From positions 1 through 15,360 of the forward strand of contig JAJDTN010000383.1 of assembly GCA_022827165.1 (NCBI GenBank): DNA of 15,360 bases. The letters are read 5' to 3'. Source of the DNA: Candidatus Latescibacterota bacterium (lineage in GTDB: Bacteria; Latescibacterota; UBA2968; UBA8231). Below, piece by piece: positions 13,302 through 15,360 of the stretch. The notes below the pieces were generated by a model that ran no database searches, was not told the DNA's origin, and saw nothing but the letters and a program-made list of their open reading frames with translations. The position numbers and the translations under genes are program-made. The number at the start of each line of letters is the position of its first letter. Position 1 is the stretch's first letter.

Positions 13302-14648
13302 ATGACTCAGATCCCCCGCATCGGCACCGACCGCCAGCTCCTCGTCGACCAGTACTGGATCGAGGACAGCCGCGGGGTGAGGCGCAGGCTCCACGAGCCG
13401 ATGCGGCGCAACACGGCGATCGCCGCCGACCGGCCTTGGGAGCGGGGCGGCGTCTCCTACATGACCGTCTTCGCCGATGGCGGCAGGTACCGGGCCTGGT
13501 ACCGCTGCGACGGCGACAACCCGATCCGGGACGACCAGCGCCAGCCCCTGATCGCCTGCGCCGAGAGCGGCGACGGCGTCCACTGGGAGAAGCCGTCCCT
13601 GGGCCTGATCGAGTTCGAGGGCTCCACCGACAACAACCTGGTCTGGCAGGGGCCGGGCAACAACCTCTCCCTCTTCCGCGACGATGGCCCCGGCGTGCCC
13701 GCCGACGAGCGCTACAAGGGCATCGTGCGGACGTCGGACCTGCTGGCCCTGGTCTCGCCCGATGGCCTGCGGTGGCGACTGCGCCGGGAGGCGCCGATCC
13801 ACACCGACCGGCCCTTCGACTCCCACAACATCGTCTTCCGCGACCCCTTCCGCGGCGACTGCGTCATCTACGCCCGCGGCGTCGCCGGCCGGGGCGACTT
13901 CAAGGGCGGCGTGCGCTGGGTGCGGCGCTCGACCTCCGCCGACTTCGAGAGCTGGAGCGAGTGGGAATCGATCGACGTCGGGCGCGAGCCGGACGAGCAT
14001 CTCTACACCAACGCCTGCGTGCCCTACGAGCGCGCCCCGGGCACCTACCTGATGTTCCCTTCGCGCTTCGTCAAGGAGCGCATGCCGGATCCCGACTGGC
14101 CCCACGGCCCGGGGGTGAACGACATCCTCTTCCTGTCGAGCCGCGACGGCGTGCGCTTCGACGCCTCCCTGCGCGAGGCCTTCCTGCGGCCCGGACCCAA
14201 CCCCGACAACTGGCACGAGCGCGCCATCTACATGGAGCACGGCCTGCTGCACACGGCGCCGGGGGAGATCTCCCTCTTCGGCATGGAGAGCTGGCGCCTG
14301 CCGTCGAACCGCATCCGGCGCTACACCCTGCGCACCGACGGCTTCGTCTCCGTCCACGCCGGCTTCTCCGGCGGCGAGTTCACCACGCCTGCCTTCGTGT
14401 TCTCCGGCGGCGAGTTGGAGCTCAACTACTCCACCTCCGCCGCCGGCTCCCTGGGCGTGGAGCTTCAGCGGGCCGACGGCACGCCCGTCGAGGGGCGCAC
14501 CCTCGCCAACTTCGGCGAGCGCTACGGCGACGAGATCGACGGCGCCGTGAGCTGGAACGGCCGCGGGGTGGGGGACCTGGCGGGAGAGCCGGTGCGACTG
14601 CGCTTCACCCTGCAGGACGCGGACCTGTACGCCTTCCGCTTCCGCTGA
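13302..14648 (+). CDS. GH32/GH43-like beta-propeller protein, probable glycosidase relative
   Basis: The 448-residue protein reads as a five-bladed propeller (repeats such as YRAWYRC, LIACAESGDGVHWEKP, RDPFRGDCVIYARG, LFLSSRDGVRFD) followed by a C-terminal beta-sandwich from about residue 360 (GELELNYSTSAAGSLGVELQ). This is the GH32/GH43/GH68-type layout. DSHNIVFRD at 173-181 is the sort of acidic motif that could be catalytic, but I cannot identify a complete triad. No signal peptide is visible, unusual for a polysaccharide-degrading enzyme and consistent with an intracellular role on oligosaccharides. The ATG at 13302 has GAAGAGG at 13288-13294 upstream. The gene lies 52 nt after serS and ends inside a convergent hairpin. 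Substrate unknown. Confidence 0.75.
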   Translation: MTQIPRIGTDRQLLVDQYWIEDSRGVRRRLHEPMRRNTAIAADRPWERGGVSYMTVFADGGRYRAWYRCDGDNPIRDDQRQPLIACAESGDGVHWEKPSLGLIEFEGSTDNNLVWQGPGNNLSLFRDDGPGVPADERYKGIVRTSDLLALVSPDGLRWRLRREAPIHTDRPFDSHNIVFRDPFRGDCVIYARGVAGRGDFKGGVRWVRRSTSADFESWSEWESIDVGREPDEHLYTNACVPYERAPGTYLMFPSRFVKERMPDPDWPHGPGVNDILFLSSRDGVRFDASLREAFLRPGPNPDNWHERAIYMEHGLLHTAPGEISLFGMESWRLPSNRIRRYTLRTDGFVSVHAGFSGGEFTTPAFVFSGGELELNYSTSAAGSLGVELQRADGTPVEGRTLANFGERYGDEIDGAVSWNGRGVGDLAGEPVRLRFTLQDADLYAFRFR

Positions 14649-14669
14649 GCGGCGCCGCCTCAGCGGAAG
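14639..14669. terminator. Bidirectional hairpin between convergent genes
   Basis: A perfect 11-bp inverted repeat (CTTCCGCTGAG and CTCAGCGGAAG) encloses a 9-base loop containing the palindrome GGCGCC. The plus-gene TGA (14646-14648) lies within the left arm, and the complementary TCA of the minus gene (14660-14662) lies within the right arm. No T-run follows on either strand, so it is not a textbook intrinsic terminator. Position between convergent genes makes a terminator or transcript-end stabiliser role likely. Confidence 0.6.
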
Positions 14670-15360
14670 TGGGGCGTGTCCCGCAGGTGGTACTCCAGCA
14701 GGTGGCCGCGGGCGCCGATGTAGAACACGCCGTCCTCGAAGCCCTCCACGATCTGGTAGAGGTCCGGGATCGGCGCCTTGTCGAGGTGGACGAGGCGCTC
14801 GGCGGAGACGTCGATCTTGAAGACCCGGGTCCTCGAGACGCCGTAGATGTCGCCGTCGCGGCCGGCGGTGAGGTGGACGACGCCGTGGGCCTCGGGCACC
14901 CCCATGAGCGGCGTGCCCTGCTCATCGAGGCTCCAGCGCACCATCACCCGCCTTTGCTCGGGGCTGAAGGCGAAGAGGCCGCCCGTGTCGGTGGATCCGT
15001 ATACCAGGCCGGTGGCGGGGCTGCAGGCGAGGTTGCCCACGGCGATCGCCCCCCACTCGGGGATGCACTCGAAGACGCGGCGCTCCTCCCGCGGGCAGAA
15101 CATGAAGAGCCGCGCCTCGGTGGTCGTCTCCACGCAGCCGCGGCCGCCGCGGATGCTGGTGCCGCCGTAGACCCAGGCGCCGTCGGAGGCGACCGACTGC
15201 ACCGACTGGTCCTCGTCGCGGAAGACCTTCTTCTCCTCCGTCCGCGGATCGAACCGCGCCAAGCCGCCGCCGGGGACGTGGTAGTTGGCGCGGCAGGCGA
15301 TGTAGATGCGGCCGTCGGGGCCGACGGTGTACTCGAAGGGGCGGTTCATCTCGGGCCCCA
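14660..15360 (-). CDS. Beta-propeller protein, N-terminus outside the window
   Basis: The minus-strand frame is open to the right edge. The ATG at 15349 is preceded by in-frame codons (GPE) and the protein begins mid-pattern, so the real start is probably beyond the window. The visible 229 residues contain at least five blade-like units: GPDGRIYIAC, SDGAWVYGG, SPATGLVYGST, GRDGDIYGVS and EDGVFYIGA. This resembles NHL/SMP-30/YVTN-type propellers used for sugar-lactone hydrolysis or protein binding, but I see no metal-binding set that would decide between them. It converges with the GH-like gene, and both end in the codons TTC CGC TGA. Function unknown. Confidence 0.8.
   Translation of the reverse strand, partial: GPEMNRPFEYTVGPDGRIYIACRANYHVPGGGLARFDPRTEEKKVFRDEDQSVQSVASDGAWVYGGTSIRGGRGCVETTTEARLFMFCPREERRVFECIPEWGAIAVGNLACSPATGLVYGSTDTGGLFAFSPEQRRVMVRWSLDEQGTPLMGVPEAHGVVHLTAGRDGDIYGVSRTRVFKIDVSAERLVHLDKAPIPDLYQIVEGFEDGVFYIGARGHLLEYHLRDTPHFR

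Noticed and set aside
11836..13305. A 489-residue plus-strand frame overlapping serS
   Set aside because: Arginine/proline-rich out-of-frame reading of serS; no start context or domain.
1..15360. tRNA genes, CRISPR arrays and classical riboswitches
   Set aside because: No cloverleaf, spaced repeats or riboswitch core was seen; intergenic gaps are all about 100 bases or less.

Overview
The window is a very GC-rich, densely coding stretch from a Gram-negative bacterium. An outer-membrane TonB-dependent receptor with the plug motif LPNNGRNFLDL, common in Acidobacteriota, suggests that phylum. The unstudied sugar- and propeller-type proteins are also familiar from Planctomycetota and Latescibacterota-like metagenome genomes, so the phylum is an inference. 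I see no tRNA, rRNA, CRISPR array, transposase or integrase.

Layout: (1) 1-5931 is a tight plus-strand run: the 3' part of a TonB-dependent receptor, a CNT-type nucleoside transporter starting 1 nt after its stop, a six-helix membrane protein, and a Tat-exported protein of unknown function. (2) 5932-9661 differs in composition. It starts with a roughly 100-bp stretch of about 53% GC holding a 29-codon mini-ORF. A sulfotransferase, a Rad50/SMC-like ATPase with a zinc-hook CPVC motif, and a 125-residue helical protein follow, the last two pairs overlapping. The C-terminus of the ATPase and the small protein appear to carry the same HEPN/DUF4145-like domain (R-x-A-I-E helix, then a [N/S]-R-x-x-H helix). 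This is the best candidate for an undescribed system, possibly defence or stress related. (3) 9669-14648 returns to very GC-rich plus-strand genes: a secreted DUF4838-type protein, a ThiS/MoaD-like ubiquitin-fold protein ending in GG, a divergent seryl-tRNA synthetase, and a GH32/GH43-like five-bladed-propeller protein. (4) A minus-strand beta-propeller protein enters from the right edge and converges on the previous gene. A perfect 11-bp inverted repeat spans both stop codons.

How the genes may work together: the receptor-CNT pair suggests coupled outer- and inner-membrane uptake, perhaps of nucleosides. The DUF4838 and GH-like proteins fit glycan handling. SerRS is housekeeping. The middle cassette looks like an accessory insertion between the two metabolic blocks. 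Family assignments come from reading motifs by eye; no database search was possible.
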